A stretch of 64,000 nucleotides of DNA from Halalkalibacter alkaliphilus (GTDB taxonomy: Bacteria > Bacillota > Bacilli > Bacillales > Bacillaceae_D). This document shows positions 1-7,319 of the stretch, piece by piece. The stretch covers positions 62,001 through 126,000 of the forward strand of contig NZ_JAKRYL010000005.1 of NCBI RefSeq assembly GCF_023555415.1, in the 5' to 3' direction. Position 1 is the stretch's first letter; every line of letters starts with the position of its first letter. Below the pieces are notes generated by a model. The model was not told the DNA's origin. It saw only the letters and a program-made list of their open reading frames with translations, and made no database searches. Position numbers and translations under genes: made by a program.

Positions 1-157
1 CCTCTTCTTTAGGCCGACTCAAATCCGTCCCTTTATTGAGAAAAGGAGCTACTCTTCGTTGCATAATCAATCTGTTTTTGTAAATTCTATGCATCAACAA
101 AAAACCAATACATGTAAAAAAGACAAATGAAAACATCCACAACAATAACATCAACAT
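1..157 (-). CDS. tadC: Partial Tad pilus platform protein, TadC-like (N-terminus only)
   Basis: This is the first 52 codons of a gene that runs off the left edge. From the ATG at 157 the product starts with a hydrophobic segment (about residues 2-22), then a basic stretch containing RIYKNRL and MQRR. That fits the first membrane helix of a T2SSF platform protein. The ATG lies three bases beyond the tadB stop, and GAGGTG at the very end of tadB can serve as its ribosome-binding site, so the two are almost certainly cotranscribed. The name rests mainly on position: tadB is usually followed by tadC in Tad loci. No diagnostic motif lies inside the visible part. Confidence 0.7.
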   Translation of the reverse strand, partial: MLMLLLWMFSFVFFTCIGFLLMHRIYKNRLIMQRRVAPFLNKGTDLSRPKEE

Positions 158-160
158 CGG

Positions 161-1120
161 TTACACCTCAATCGTTACTACCTTTTGAATAAAAATCCAC
201 CCTAATAATCCAGAGAAAATCCCTCCACCTAACAGTACTAATCCCAGTGGATGACTGAACATTGGGCTAAAATAATCAGGATTCATGACGTTTAAAAGCA
301 GCCCTAGAATGACAGGTAATAATGTTATGACTAGTGCTGACATTCTGCCTTGAGACGTAAGGGCCTTAAGTTCATCTTTCATCCGTACTCGCTCAGTTAT
401 CGTTTCTTGGATAGTTTCCAAAATGACAGCTAAATTACCACCTGTAGAACGTTGTATCAACACCGCTGTTACAACGATCTCTAAATCCTTGTTAGGCAAG
501 CGTTGTAACAGGTTTTCAAACGCCTCTTCAGTAGATATCCCCAAATTGATTTCTTTAATCGTACGTTGAAATTCAATCCCAATTGGATCCGGCATTTCTC
601 GAGAAACTAGCTGCATCGCCTGCATAAAGCTAAATCCCGATTTCATTGAATTAGCCATTATTTCTAACACTTGCGGCAGTTGAGCTGCTGATGCTGCGAT
701 TCGTGCACTTTTTTTCTTTTTTAAATAAAAAGTAGGCAGCTTCCATGCGAGTAAGCCGAATACAATCGCAAGAAGCAATTGGATACCCATCAGCAATGTC
801 AGACAGAAGGCGAAGCCAAAAATAACGACCCTGATCGTAATAAATTCTTCAACTTTCAAAGGGAGTCCGGCACTCTCAAGTTCTATCTCAAGCTGGCTTC
901 GCTTTGTATCTGTCGTTTTGATGTTTTTGGAAAGCTGTTGCAGAAAGCTTTTAAGTGTTACTTTTTTTACTGGCTTCGGGGCTTTTTCAAGCTTTACTTT
1001 TTTTCCATCGTTTGGAATAAACTGATGAATTCTCTTTTTTATCTTTTGCTGCTTATTGAAGAAGTAAGTTCCACATAAGGCAAAGCTTAGCGTCGAAAGC
1101 ATAAAAATAACAATTGTCAT
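161..1120 (-). CDS. tadB: Tad pilus inner-membrane platform protein TadB (T2SSF family)
   Basis: A 319-residue integral membrane protein of the type II secretion F family, the membrane platform on which the TadA ATPase drives assembly of the Flp pilus. A membrane segment lies at residues 2-20, a helical pair near 98-130, and two strong helices near the C-terminus (about 262-285 and 290-312). Between them is the cytoplasmic T2SSF domain, with the family-typical stretch around 'MANSMKSGFSFMQAM' and 'RSTGGNLAVILETI'. The ATG shares one base with the tadA stop (TGATG), indicating translational coupling. Length and layout are normal for TadB of monoderm bacteria. Identity as a T2SSF protein is secure; B versus C is assigned by gene order. 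Confidence 0.9.
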   Translation of the reverse strand: MTIVIFMLSTLSFALCGTYFFNKQQKIKKRIHQFIPNDGKKVKLEKAPKPVKKVTLKSFLQQLSKNIKTTDTKRSQLEIELESAGLPLKVEEFITIRVVIFGFAFCLTLLMGIQLLLAIVFGLLAWKLPTFYLKKKKSARIAASAAQLPQVLEIMANSMKSGFSFMQAMQLVSREMPDPIGIEFQRTIKEINLGISTEEAFENLLQRLPNKDLEIVVTAVLIQRSTGGNLAVILETIQETITERVRMKDELKALTSQGRMSALVITLLPVILGLLLNVMNPDYFSPMFSHPLGLVLLGGGIFSGLLGWIFIQKVVTIEV

Positions 1121-2475
1121 CAGTTATCACCATTAAACCATTCAGCAGGCAGCTCAAAGCCATACCGTTCTAATTTCTCTGAACAATAAGGGCGAATGCC
1201 TGTAGAGCCATGGTTTCCGATCACTTTTCCTTCTGCTGTCGTCCCTGTTTGATTAAATGTAAATAAATCTTGCAGAACAATCGTCTCGCCCTCCATCCCA
1301 ATCACTTCTGTAATTTTCACGACTTTTCGGCTGCCGTCTTTTAATCTCGACTGTTGAATGATGAGATCGACTGCCCCGGCAATTTGCTCTCGAATTGCTC
1401 GAATCGGCAAGTCCATTCCAGCCATTAGAACCATCGTTTCAAGACGTGAGAGCATCTCTCTTGGCGAGTTCGAATGCCCAGTTGCCAAGGAACCGTCATG
1501 TCCCGTATTCATGGCCTGGAGCATGTCTAATGCTTCTCCACTACGCACCTCACCAATAACGACTCGGTCTGGCCGCATCCGTAATGAGTTTTTTACTAAG
1601 TCTCGGATCGTTACGGCCCCTTTACCTTCAATGTTTGGAGGTCTTGTCTCTAATGAAACGACATGATCTTGACCTAATTGAAGCTCTGCAGCATCTTCAA
1701 TCGTTACGATTCTTTCATCATCTGGAATAAAAGAAGACAGGACATTTAAGAGACTCGTTTTACCGCTCCCTGTTCCTCCGCTAATGAAAATATTCAATCT
1801 AGCCTTTACACACGCATCTAGAAATTGGGCCATTTCCTCTGTTAACGAACCGAACCCGACTAGATCAGCAATTTGCAAACGATTCTGCGGGAATTTACGA
1901 ATGGTAATCGTCGGACCTACCAATGAAAGCGGAGGAATGATCGCATTGACCCTCGACCCATCGGGAAGACGTGCATCAACCATCGGACTGCTCTCGTCAA
2001 TCCTTCTTCCAAGCGGTGAAACGATCTTTTCGATCACCTGTAAGATATGGTCATTGTCCCGAAAATAATAATCACTCAAGACGAGCTTCCCCTTTTTCTC
2101 CACGTAAATCTGGTAAGGTCCGTTCACCATAATTTCCGAGACATTTGGATCGTTTAACAAAGCTGTAATCGGACCATATCCAATCAGTTCATGAGTGACA
2201 GCATCAGTCAGCTCTTTTTTCCCTTCAAAAGAGAGACGGTCATTTTTCTCATTGAAAAATTTCGTCGCTTCGGCTTCAATTAACTCTTTTTGCTCTTCAT
2301 CTGTTAAGTCTGGCTTCTTTTTCAATTCGGAAATTAAGTGACTTTGTAAAGCGATCTTCAATTCGGAATCCTTTGGCCTTGTTCCTTCCCTTTTTTGAGG
2401 AGTGGATGAATCTTGTCTTCCTTCAGTTGCTGAAGAAGAGAGAGATTTTTCATTTAAACGTTTTAATAATGACAA
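1120..2475 (-). CDS. tadA: Tad pilus assembly ATPase TadA/CpaF
   Basis: A 451-residue secretion ATPase of the PulE/VirB11 superfamily, CpaF branch, that powers pilus assembly. An N-terminal helical region (1-90) precedes the catalytic core. Visible motifs are a Walker A GGTGSGKTS (about 233-241), the Asp box IVTIEDAAELQL (256-267), Walker B RPDRVVIGEVR (302-311) and the His box TGHDGSLATGHSNS (324-337). The reading frame has no upstream ATG; it starts at TTG (2475) with a strong GGGGGAG ribosome-binding site six bases before it. It follows tadZ by 12 bases and overlaps tadB by one base. The gene is intact. CpaF/TadA is the only motor ATPase seen in the locus, as usual for Tad systems that lack retraction. 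Confidence 0.95.
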   Translation of the reverse strand: MSLLKRLNEKSLSSSATEGRQDSSTPQKREGTRPKDSELKIALQSHLISELKKKPDLTDEEQKELIEAEATKFFNEKNDRLSFEGKKELTDAVTHELIGYGPITALLNDPNVSEIMVNGPYQIYVEKKGKLVLSDYYFRDNDHILQVIEKIVSPLGRRIDESSPMVDARLPDGSRVNAIIPPLSLVGPTITIRKFPQNRLQIADLVGFGSLTEEMAQFLDACVKARLNIFISGGTGSGKTSLLNVLSSFIPDDERIVTIEDAAELQLGQDHVVSLETRPPNIEGKGAVTIRDLVKNSLRMRPDRVVIGEVRSGEALDMLQAMNTGHDGSLATGHSNSPREMLSRLETMVLMAGMDLPIRAIREQIAGAVDLIIQQSRLKDGSRKVVKITEVIGMEGETIVLQDLFTFNQTGTTAEGKVIGNHGSTGIRPYCSEKLERYGFELPAEWFNGDN

Positions 2476-2487
2476 GTGGATCTCCCC

Positions 2488-3678
2488 CTATGTTTTCTTA
2501 CGGAAAAACAAACCTTTTTTCTTCTTTTCTTTGTTCACTTTTTCCCCTTGAGAAAAAGAGTCTATTAATTGTTCAGCCAGCTTCATTACTGCTTTGGCTA
2601 CCGGGGTTCTTGCGGCCTTTGTCACAAAAGGTTCCCCATTATTAATCGAAGAAATCACCGTGCGATAGTCACTTGGAATTCTCCCATTGATTTCAAGGCC
2701 TAGCACGTCCTCAATCAGCTCTTTTGTCATGCCTTCCATTTCCGAATCACGATTTAAAAGAATATGGATCTTTTCTTTGAGGCCTAATAAATCTAACGTT
2801 TCGATGGCTAGCTTTCCGTTCTTTAACGCTGGCAGATCAAGAGAAGCAATGAGTAAAATAAGATCCGAACTTTCTAAAGCGACTAAACTTGTTTCAACAA
2901 AGGCTGGAGGAGTATCGATGATCACCATGTCATACTCCTTTTTCATTGCTTCAATAAGATAAGCAATGTGTTCACCGTTTATAAGTTCGGCAAATTCGGG
3001 CAAATCAGGAGCTGCAACAATATCAATTCCTGCTTTATGCTTCAAAACATATGGAGTAAAGGATTTGTCGCCATTTTCATACGATTGCTTTACCCAATCG
3101 TATATCGATTGACTCGGCAATTGGTCAAACAAAAGAGCAACATCTCCAAACTGCAAATCTAAATCTACAACTGCTACTTTTAAATTGTGCTTACTAAGAG
3201 CCGCAGCCAAATTCACACTAATTGTCGTCTTCCCGACTCCGCCTTTTGTGCTGCAAACCGTAATAACTTTCGCTTCTTTCTCTTCCCCTTTGACGTTTGG
3301 ATCACTCTCTACTTTGATATTGATCACTTTTTCAGCCTTTTTGATCGATTCAATGACCTCAGCTTCATCACCTTCAAGATCGAGGACATCAACCGCTCCT
3401 GCAAACATCGCTTTCTTGTAATCAATGTCATCTTTGTTAAGAAGTAAAAGCACAGCCGTTAATGGGAAGATCCGGGATAAATCCTGGCACATTTCATACG
3501 GGTCATGTACCGTATTAGGGCCAATGATGACAACCGTGCCTTTTGAGTGTTCAAGATCTGTTTTCAACTCAGATACATGGTCATAAATCTTATTTATTTT
3601 TTTCAAGTCATCGAGCATCATTTTCACTGCCGTCGAATACATTCGCTTTTCAGAAAGAATATAATAGTTCAGTCTCAT
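2488..3678 (-). CDS. tadZ: Pilus assembly MinD/ParA-like ATPase TadZ/CpaE
   Basis: A 396-residue protein with an N-terminal atypical receiver-like domain (about 1-120) and a C-terminal MinD/ParA P-loop ATPase. The deviant Walker A KGGVGKTT is at 145-152, DLDLQFGD follows near 172, and DTPPAF marks the Walker B/switch II region. The C-terminus is very basic (KEKKKKGLFFRKK). Family members (CpaE, TadZ) localise the pilus machine at the membrane or pole. The ATG overlaps the cpaB stop by four bases (ATGA), so translation is coupled. MinD and septum-site proteins share the ATPase fold, but the operon position and N-terminal domain favour TadZ. Confidence 0.9.
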   Translation of the reverse strand: MRLNYYILSEKRMYSTAVKMMLDDLKKINKIYDHVSELKTDLEHSKGTVVIIGPNTVHDPYEMCQDLSRIFPLTAVLLLLNKDDIDYKKAMFAGAVDVLDLEGDEAEVIESIKKAEKVINIKVESDPNVKGEEKEAKVITVCSTKGGVGKTTISVNLAAALSKHNLKVAVVDLDLQFGDVALLFDQLPSQSIYDWVKQSYENGDKSFTPYVLKHKAGIDIVAAPDLPEFAELINGEHIAYLIEAMKKEYDMVIIDTPPAFVETSLVALESSDLILLIASLDLPALKNGKLAIETLDLLGLKEKIHILLNRDSEMEGMTKELIEDVLGLEINGRIPSDYRTVISSINNGEPFVTKAARTPVAKAVMKLAEQLIDSFSQGEKVNKEKKKKGLFFRKKT

Positions 3679-4223
3679 TTTGACATCTTTCCTTTTTTCA
3701 ATTGCTCTAAGGAAATGTTGACACGTGGCGAGAGCTCGCTATCCTCTTCTCCTCGTAACATCAGAGTGGAAACTCCAGTTTCTTGAGCAAAGGCAAGGGC
3801 CGCTCCGTCTTCTGGACTCACTTCAAGAGTAACCATTTGATACGAATCTAGATTCTCGCTATATTCATCAACAAACGTTTTCCCTACAGCTAGTACTTTG
3901 ACATTGTTAAGTAAAATTTGCGAAGTGCTTTCTTCCCCTGCTGGTAGCGGAAGCACCGTTACTAAATCAACAAAAGACCCCGGTCTTACAAATCCAGAAA
4001 CACTTTGTACTTCGTTAACTGCAATCGAAATGGCTCTTTTTCCTTCTGCAATTTCAATCGTTTGCGGAATCTCTTCTTCCGTTTCTTCTACCTCTTCACT
4101 TTCTAAGCTTGTAGCCGTTGCCACTTGATTCGTGCTGCCATTATAGGAAATGACGATAAAGAATAGAATCGACATTATCAGTCCAAATATAATTGCGAGC
4201 ACCCATATTTTTTTCGTACTCAT
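3675..4223 (-). CDS. cpaB: Flp pilus assembly protein CpaB/RcpC-like (SAF domain)
   Basis: A 182-residue membrane-anchored protein. One N-terminal helix (about 7-27) is followed by an acidic linker (ESEEVEETEEE) and a SAF-type domain containing RAISIAVNEVQSVSGFV and RPGSFVDLVTV, typical of CpaB/RcpC. In diderms RcpC sits near the secretin; no secretin exists in this monoderm locus, so here it probably acts outside the membrane, within the wall. It is short for the family (diderm CpaB is often 230-300 residues), matching Gram-positive versions. It overlaps tadZ by four bases and lies 17 bases beyond the tadG-like gene. Confidence 0.85.
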   Translation of the reverse strand: MSTKKIWVLAIIFGLIMSILFFIVISYNGSTNQVATATSLESEEVEETEEEIPQTIEIAEGKRAISIAVNEVQSVSGFVRPGSFVDLVTVLPLPAGEESTSQILLNNVKVLAVGKTFVDEYSENLDSYQMVTLEVSPEDGAALAFAQETGVSTLMLRGEEDSELSPRVNISLEQLKKGKMSK

Positions 4224-4240
4224 CTATGTCTCACCTTCAT

Positions 4241-5152
4241 TTATTGAATAAGTTTAAAACCAAATGTTCCGTAGTTCGTTTGACCTTGAGAAGACTCCCC
4301 AGAATGAGCAACTTGAATAAATCGTCCTGTTACTTCAGCTCCCTGATTTGTCGAGGCCACACTTTCAATAAAAAATGATGCAAACCCAAGGACGCGAACT
4401 TGTTTAATTTGGTTTTGATCTGCTTGTACTGGTTCAAAAATTGGTATTAAGACAACTCTTTGACAGCCTGGCGGATAATCCAAATACGTTGCATTTGGAC
4501 AAGCTGCAATTCGCGGCGTGACCGCATCCCTTGTCGGTCCTGCTAAATTCCCCGTTTGCGTACCGAGCACAGCTCCTACTTTCAGTTCAAATTCATACCC
4601 ATTTCTTAGATCGGTTTCGTAGTTTCTTGCACCAGTTCCTGTCAGCGCGATTGCACCAAAGTTTCCGCTTGCAGAATCACTTACTTTTAGAGTTTGAACA
4701 GCACCAAAGGACAAATTCATCGAAGGTTGAACTCCTAATGGAATGGCACCTTTACCAGAAGAGAGTGGTTGCAATTGAACAACCGCTTTCGCTTGAATCA
4801 ATGGCTCCTTGATTCCAAGTGCTTTCGCAAAAAACAATGTTCCTTTTTTGCTGCCGATAACCTCAATTAACGAATTGCTTTGATTAATGACCGTTTGAAA
4901 ATGAGTTGGCTCCCCTCCATTGAGCAGTATCGTTTGGTGAGCTGTTTTCATTGATTTTTCACGGTTTCCCGGTAGTTCCTGCGCTGCAGCCAAAACTGCT
5001 GCATCCGCCATTTTCTGAAGTCTGCTTTTTTCAAGATAAAGAGACCCCATATCAATAACTAATGCCATGAAGCCTATAAACATCGTCATACATAATGCAA
5101 CTAAAACAATGACCGCTCCCTCTTCCTGTTTAAGAAACCTCTTCATCCTCAT
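4241..5152 (-). CDS. TadG-like pilus assembly protein
   Basis: A 303-residue protein with a TadG-type N-terminus: a short basic head ending QEEG, one hydrophobic segment (about 13-36), then the characteristic 'DMGSLYLEKSRLQKMADAAVLAAAQEL' signature, here split by the start of the extracellular part. The rest is secreted, with two cysteines (CPNATYLDYPPGC) that may form a disulphide. TadE/TadG proteins are minor pseudopilins or adhesion-related components whose role in Gram-positive bacteria is poorly known. It overlaps tadE by four bases. The hydrophobic core has no Glu at position +5 after the glycine, so processing by the prepilin peptidase is uncertain. Confidence 0.8.
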   Translation of the reverse strand: MRMKRFLKQEEGAVIVLVALCMTMFIGFMALVIDMGSLYLEKSRLQKMADAAVLAAAQELPGNREKSMKTAHQTILLNGGEPTHFQTVINQSNSLIEVIGSKKGTLFFAKALGIKEPLIQAKAVVQLQPLSSGKGAIPLGVQPSMNLSFGAVQTLKVSDSASGNFGAIALTGTGARNYETDLRNGYEFELKVGAVLGTQTGNLAGPTRDAVTPRIAACPNATYLDYPPGCQRVVLIPIFEPVQADQNQIKQVRVLGFASFFIESVASTNQGAEVTGRFIQVAHSGESSQGQTNYGTFGFKLIQ

Positions 5153-5526
5153 TCGACCCTCATTACCGTTTTTGACCTCAATGTAAGAGGGTCAGGTAAC
5201 ACACTTTTGAATACAGGGATTGAAAAGGAAACAGGATACGATAAATCGATCGTTACATACGAACCTCGTGTTCGGCTTGCTGAAATAGGAGCAATGGTTA
5301 TGTTCTCAGAGCGCAATGATGGAGAAGCCTCTCTAATCCGCTGAACCACTTCCGCATTCGTCCCGCCTACACTAGCCACTCTAGCCCCTTCCCGACTGGC
5401 ATGTTCTAAGGTCAAATAGGCATGAAAAATCCGTCCAAAATCTATAATTCCAAAGATCAAAAACACAAGAACGGTCATGGTTAATGCTAACTCAACAACT
5501 GCTTGCCCCTTTTCTGACCGAATCAT
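5149..5526 (-). CDS. tadE: TadE-family pseudopilin
   Basis: A 125-residue TadE-like protein. The N-terminus reads MIRSEKG then QAVVELALTM: a glycine before the predicted cleavage point and a Glu at +5 of the mature part, followed by a hydrophobic helix to about residue 30. This is the pseudopilin layout cut by the TadV peptidase. The helix is followed by the TadE hallmark 'DFGRIFHAYLTLEHASREGAR'. The remainder is a small extracellular domain. The gene overlaps its neighbours on both sides by four bases (ATGA), so it lies in a tightly coupled translation unit. TadE is a minor pilus component in characterised systems. Confidence 0.88.
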   Translation of the reverse strand: MIRSEKGQAVVELALTMTVLVFLIFGIIDFGRIFHAYLTLEHASREGARVASVGGTNAEVVQRIREASPSLRSENITIAPISASRTRGSYVTIDLSYPVSFSIPVFKSVLPDPLTLRSKTVMRVE

Positions 5527-6014
5527 AGCAGATTTACTCCTGAATAGCAGACTGTCCCTAATACAATCGCAACACCATATGGAAACGCATGATGCATGTC
5601 ATTTTTATTTAATCCATCCAATGTTTTTAATTGCAGTGTAACGAAAATTCGCTTCAACGAGCTTAGCAATTCCTTTTTCATAACTAAGATAATAAGCGCC
5701 ATGATCCCACCGAAAATAGCTGTATACAAGAAAGATCCGAACACAAATGCCGGTCCCTGTAATGCCCCAATTGCCATGAGTAGCTTTACATCACCTGCAG
5801 CCATTCCTCCTAATGCGTAAGGGATGACGAGTAAGCCGAATCCTATTAGGAGGCCTAAAAAGCTAAGTAAAAGTCCTTCCCATCCGTAATTAATTGTATT
5901 AAGAATCAAACCTAATAACATCGCGGGGAGGGTTACGATGTTAAGGATTTTGCGGTTTTTGATGTCTGTGAATAAGGAGATAGCCATGGCTAGGAAAAGG
6001 ATGATTAGTGTCAT
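5523..6014 (-). CDS. tadV: A24-family prepilin peptidase (TadV/CpaA type)
   Basis: A 163-residue polytopic membrane aspartyl protease that should cleave the Flp pilin and the TadE pseudopilin. Both catalytic aspartates are visible: Asp17 in TDIKNRKI and Asp75 in GMAAGDVKLL, the two A24 motifs. It lacks the N-terminal methylase domain of PilD, as expected for TadV/CpaA. The ATG at 6014 has GAGG nine bases upstream. The ribosome-binding site follows directly after the T-run of an intercistronic terminator (6036-6074), so this and all downstream tad genes depend on read-through from the pilin gene or on an unseen promoter. Confidence 0.92.
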   Translation of the reverse strand: MTLIILFLAMAISLFTDIKNRKILNIVTLPAMLLGLILNTINYGWEGLLLSFLGLLIGFGLLVIPYALGGMAAGDVKLLMAIGALQGPAFVFGSFLYTAIFGGIMALIILVMKKELLSSLKRIFVTLQLKTLDGLNKNDMHHAFPYGVAIVLGTVCYSGVNLL

Positions 6015-6035
6015 TATGTGTCACCTCTAAAAAAA

Positions 6036-6074
6036 CCCTACTTTCATGTAAGAGAAAAATTAATGAAAGTAGGG
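6036..6074 (-). terminator. Intercistronic terminator between the pilin gene and tadV
   Basis: A perfect 12-bp inverted repeat, CCCTACTTTCAT with its complement ATGAAAGTAGGG, is followed on the minus strand by seven Ts. It lies between the pilin stop and the tadV start. It should make transcripts rich in pilin, with only partial read-through into the assembly genes. Confidence 0.9.
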
Positions 6075-6109
6075 ATATGATAAGATAAAGTAATACCTAG
6101 TTTTAATTA

Positions 6110-6295
6110 TTATTGATTACCATTAAAACCACTTGAAATTCTCGTTGTAATTTCTCCTAATTGTTGTTTAATTGTGTCTCCCATTGTAAACATTGCAGCA
6201 ACAGCAGCTAGTGCAATCAATCCTAAAATCAAACCATACTCAGTCATACCTTGTCCATCTTCTTCTTTAAAAAACTTCATAACTTTGCTCATCAT
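6110..6295 (-). CDS. flp: Flp-family type IVb pilin
   Basis: A 61-residue prepilin. The leader MMSKVMKFFKEEDG ends in glycine and is followed by QGMTEYGLILGLIAL, which gives the Flp signature G-X4-E-Y with Glu at +5 and Tyr at +6 of the mature protein. The hydrophobic helix continues to about residue 38, then a short polar tail (ITTRISSGFNGNQ). Mature size would be about 47 residues, normal for Flp. The start has GGGGG seven bases upstream. It is the first gene of the Tad operon, directly behind the c-di-GMP riboswitch/terminator and ahead of a second terminator, so it should be the most highly expressed gene of the locus. Confidence 0.93.
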   Translation of the reverse strand: MMSKVMKFFKEEDGQGMTEYGLILGLIALAAVAAMFTMGDTIKQQLGEITTRISSGFNGNQ

Positions 6296-6336
6296 TGTGA
6301 GTCCCCCTTAAAATGTTTTTTTGCTGTATAATTGCA

Positions 6337-6367
6337 TAAAAAATACTACTCCCCGAAGAATAGTATG
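6337..6367 (-). terminator. Riboswitch expression-platform terminator
   Basis: On the minus strand ATACTATTC and its partner GGAGTAGTAT form a hairpin (one or two G-T pairs, loop around TTCGGG), followed by six Ts. It lies directly 3' of the riboswitch aptamer and 42 bases before the pilin ATG. Its 5' arm (6359-6365) can instead pair with AATAGTA at 6373-6379, at the aptamer's 3' edge, which gives a plausible antiterminator. Confidence 0.85.
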
Positions 6368-6377
6368 TAAGTTACTA

Positions 6378-6459
6378 TTTCCGGCAACTGGCTGGCATAT
6401 CTAAGATAAAAGCCCCTATAGCTTTGCGTCCCAACGTTTCCACTGGTTTGCCCTTTTCA
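6378..6459 (-). promoter_or_regulatory. Cyclic-di-GMP-I (GEMM-I) riboswitch aptamer
   Basis: Read on the minus strand, this leader has the conserved GEMM-I landmarks in order. GGGCAAACC comes first, then a hairpin CCAGTG-GAAA-CGTTGG carrying the GAAA tetraloop. GGGACGCAAAGC and TATAGGG follow, then a second stem, and finally the tetraloop-receptor side GCCAGCCAGTTGCCGG. This is the form typical of Firmicutes. It lies in the 5' leader of the pilin gene and directly precedes an intrinsic terminator, so it should control transcription of the whole Tad operon in response to c-di-GMP. Whether ligand turns the operon on or off cannot be told from the bases alone. Confidence 0.93.
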
Positions 6460-6521
6460 TTTTTTTACAAACAACTGTGTAACATTGTGTAAAATTATCG
6501 CGTTGTTTGTAATTTGATAAT

Positions 6522-6548
6522 ACATCGGCTTATCTAGATCAACAATGA
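6522..6548 (-). promoter_or_regulatory. Possible sigma-D-like promoter element for the tad leader
   Basis: GCCGATGT (plus strand 6522-6529) matches seven of eight positions of the sigma-D -10 element GCCGATAT and lies about 65 bases upstream of the riboswitch. The -35 match 15 bases away is poor (TCAT for TAAA), so this is a weak candidate. No convincing sigma-A promoter was found nearby either. Confidence 0.25.
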
Positions 6549-6695
6549 CAAAATCCTTCATGTCTTGCGTTATTTTGGTAAAAAGCTGACCAAAAACCTA
6601 TAAAATCATCAATTTTTTATATAAATATTTCCGCCTAATCCTTAGTTTGTTGTATTAGCCAACTATTTCATATTTTTAAAAGGTAGTGTTGCATT

Positions 6696-7034
6696 ATGAA
6701 AATCGTATCTGACAACAAAGTCGTATATACTCCTATTGAAATTATTAAATATGAGACTTTTCTTAGAAGGTTTAAAGGTTTAATGTTCCGTAGAAAACCA
6801 ATTGCTAAGGAAGGAATATTCCTTTTCCCTTGCAACTCGATCCATATGTTTTTCATGTTTTTCCCGATTGATGTCGTCTTTTTAAACGAGCAAAAACAAA
6901 TTGTTTATTTGAAAGAGAGCGTTAAGCCATGGACGGTGATTTTTCCGATTAAAAAGGCTGTGTCTGTGTTAGAACTGCCTGCTAATACCATTTCCAACTA
7001 TTCTCTTGAAGTTGGAGATACCATTGAGTTTTAA
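6696..7034 (+). CDS. DUF192 family protein
   Basis: A 112-residue protein of the DUF192 family, small beta-rich domains found in bacteria and archaea with no settled biochemical role. The family hallmarks are present: 'RRFKGLMFRRKP', 'GIFLFPCNSIHMFFMFFPIDVVFLN' (the CNSIHxFFM core, written here in part) and the C-terminal 'ELPANTISNYSLEVGD'. There is no signal peptide or membrane anchor, unlike many Gram-negative members. AAAGGTAG precedes the ATG. In some pilus loci a DUF192 gene sits next to tad genes, so a link is possible, but here it is transcribed divergently from the pilus operon and converges on csrA. No function is assigned. Confidence 0.88.
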   Translation: MKIVSDNKVVYTPIEIIKYETFLRRFKGLMFRRKPIAKEGIFLFPCNSIHMFFMFFPIDVVFLNEQKQIVYLKESVKPWTVIFPIKKAVSVLELPANTISNYSLEVGDTIEF

Positions 7035-7047
7035 AATGCATAAAAAA

Positions 7048-7085
7048 ACAAAGCTAGCTGTATTCATTTGAATAGCTAGCTTTGT
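7048..7085. terminator. Terminator between DUF192 gene and csrA
   Basis: ACAAAGCTAGCT and AGCTAGCTTTGT form a long stem, extended inwards by TATTCA/TGAATA. Seven Ts follow on the minus strand (for csrA); the plus-strand T-run is short, so it may serve mainly the csrA transcript. Confidence 0.85.
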
Positions 7086-7094
7086 ACGCGGTTG

Positions 7095-7319
7095 CTATTG
7101 TCCTTTCAAAAACCCCTTCAACACATCCACCGAAACCGTCTGTGCTGCCGCACTATTTTCTTCTTGTATCGCCAAATACACTTCTTTTCGATGAATTTCC
7201 ACATGTCTTGGAGCTTCAATTCCTATTTTCACTTGGTCGCCTTCGATAGCAATGATTTTCAGTTCAATATTGTCACCGATTTGGATCGCTTCTTTTAATT
7301 TTCTAGAGAGAACAAGCAT
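7095..7319 (-). CDS. csrA: Translational regulator CsrA
   Basis: A 74-residue RNA-binding dimer of the CsrA/RsmA family that blocks ribosome access at GGA motifs. It opens with the canonical [16 protein letters not shown] and continues with IKIIAIEG-type strands ([20 protein letters not shown]) and the conserved Arg in HRKEVY. In B. subtilis CsrA represses translation of flagellin (hag) and is antagonised by FliW. The fliW stop codon directly abuts the csrA ATG with no spacer, so the two are cotranslated. No hag gene follows, unlike B. subtilis; csrA is the last gene of this operon and ends at a terminator. Confidence 0.97.
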   Translation of the reverse strand: MLVLSRKLKEAIQIGDNIELKIIAIEGDQVKIGIEAPRHVEIHRKEVYLAIQEENSAAAQTVSVDVLKGFLKGQ

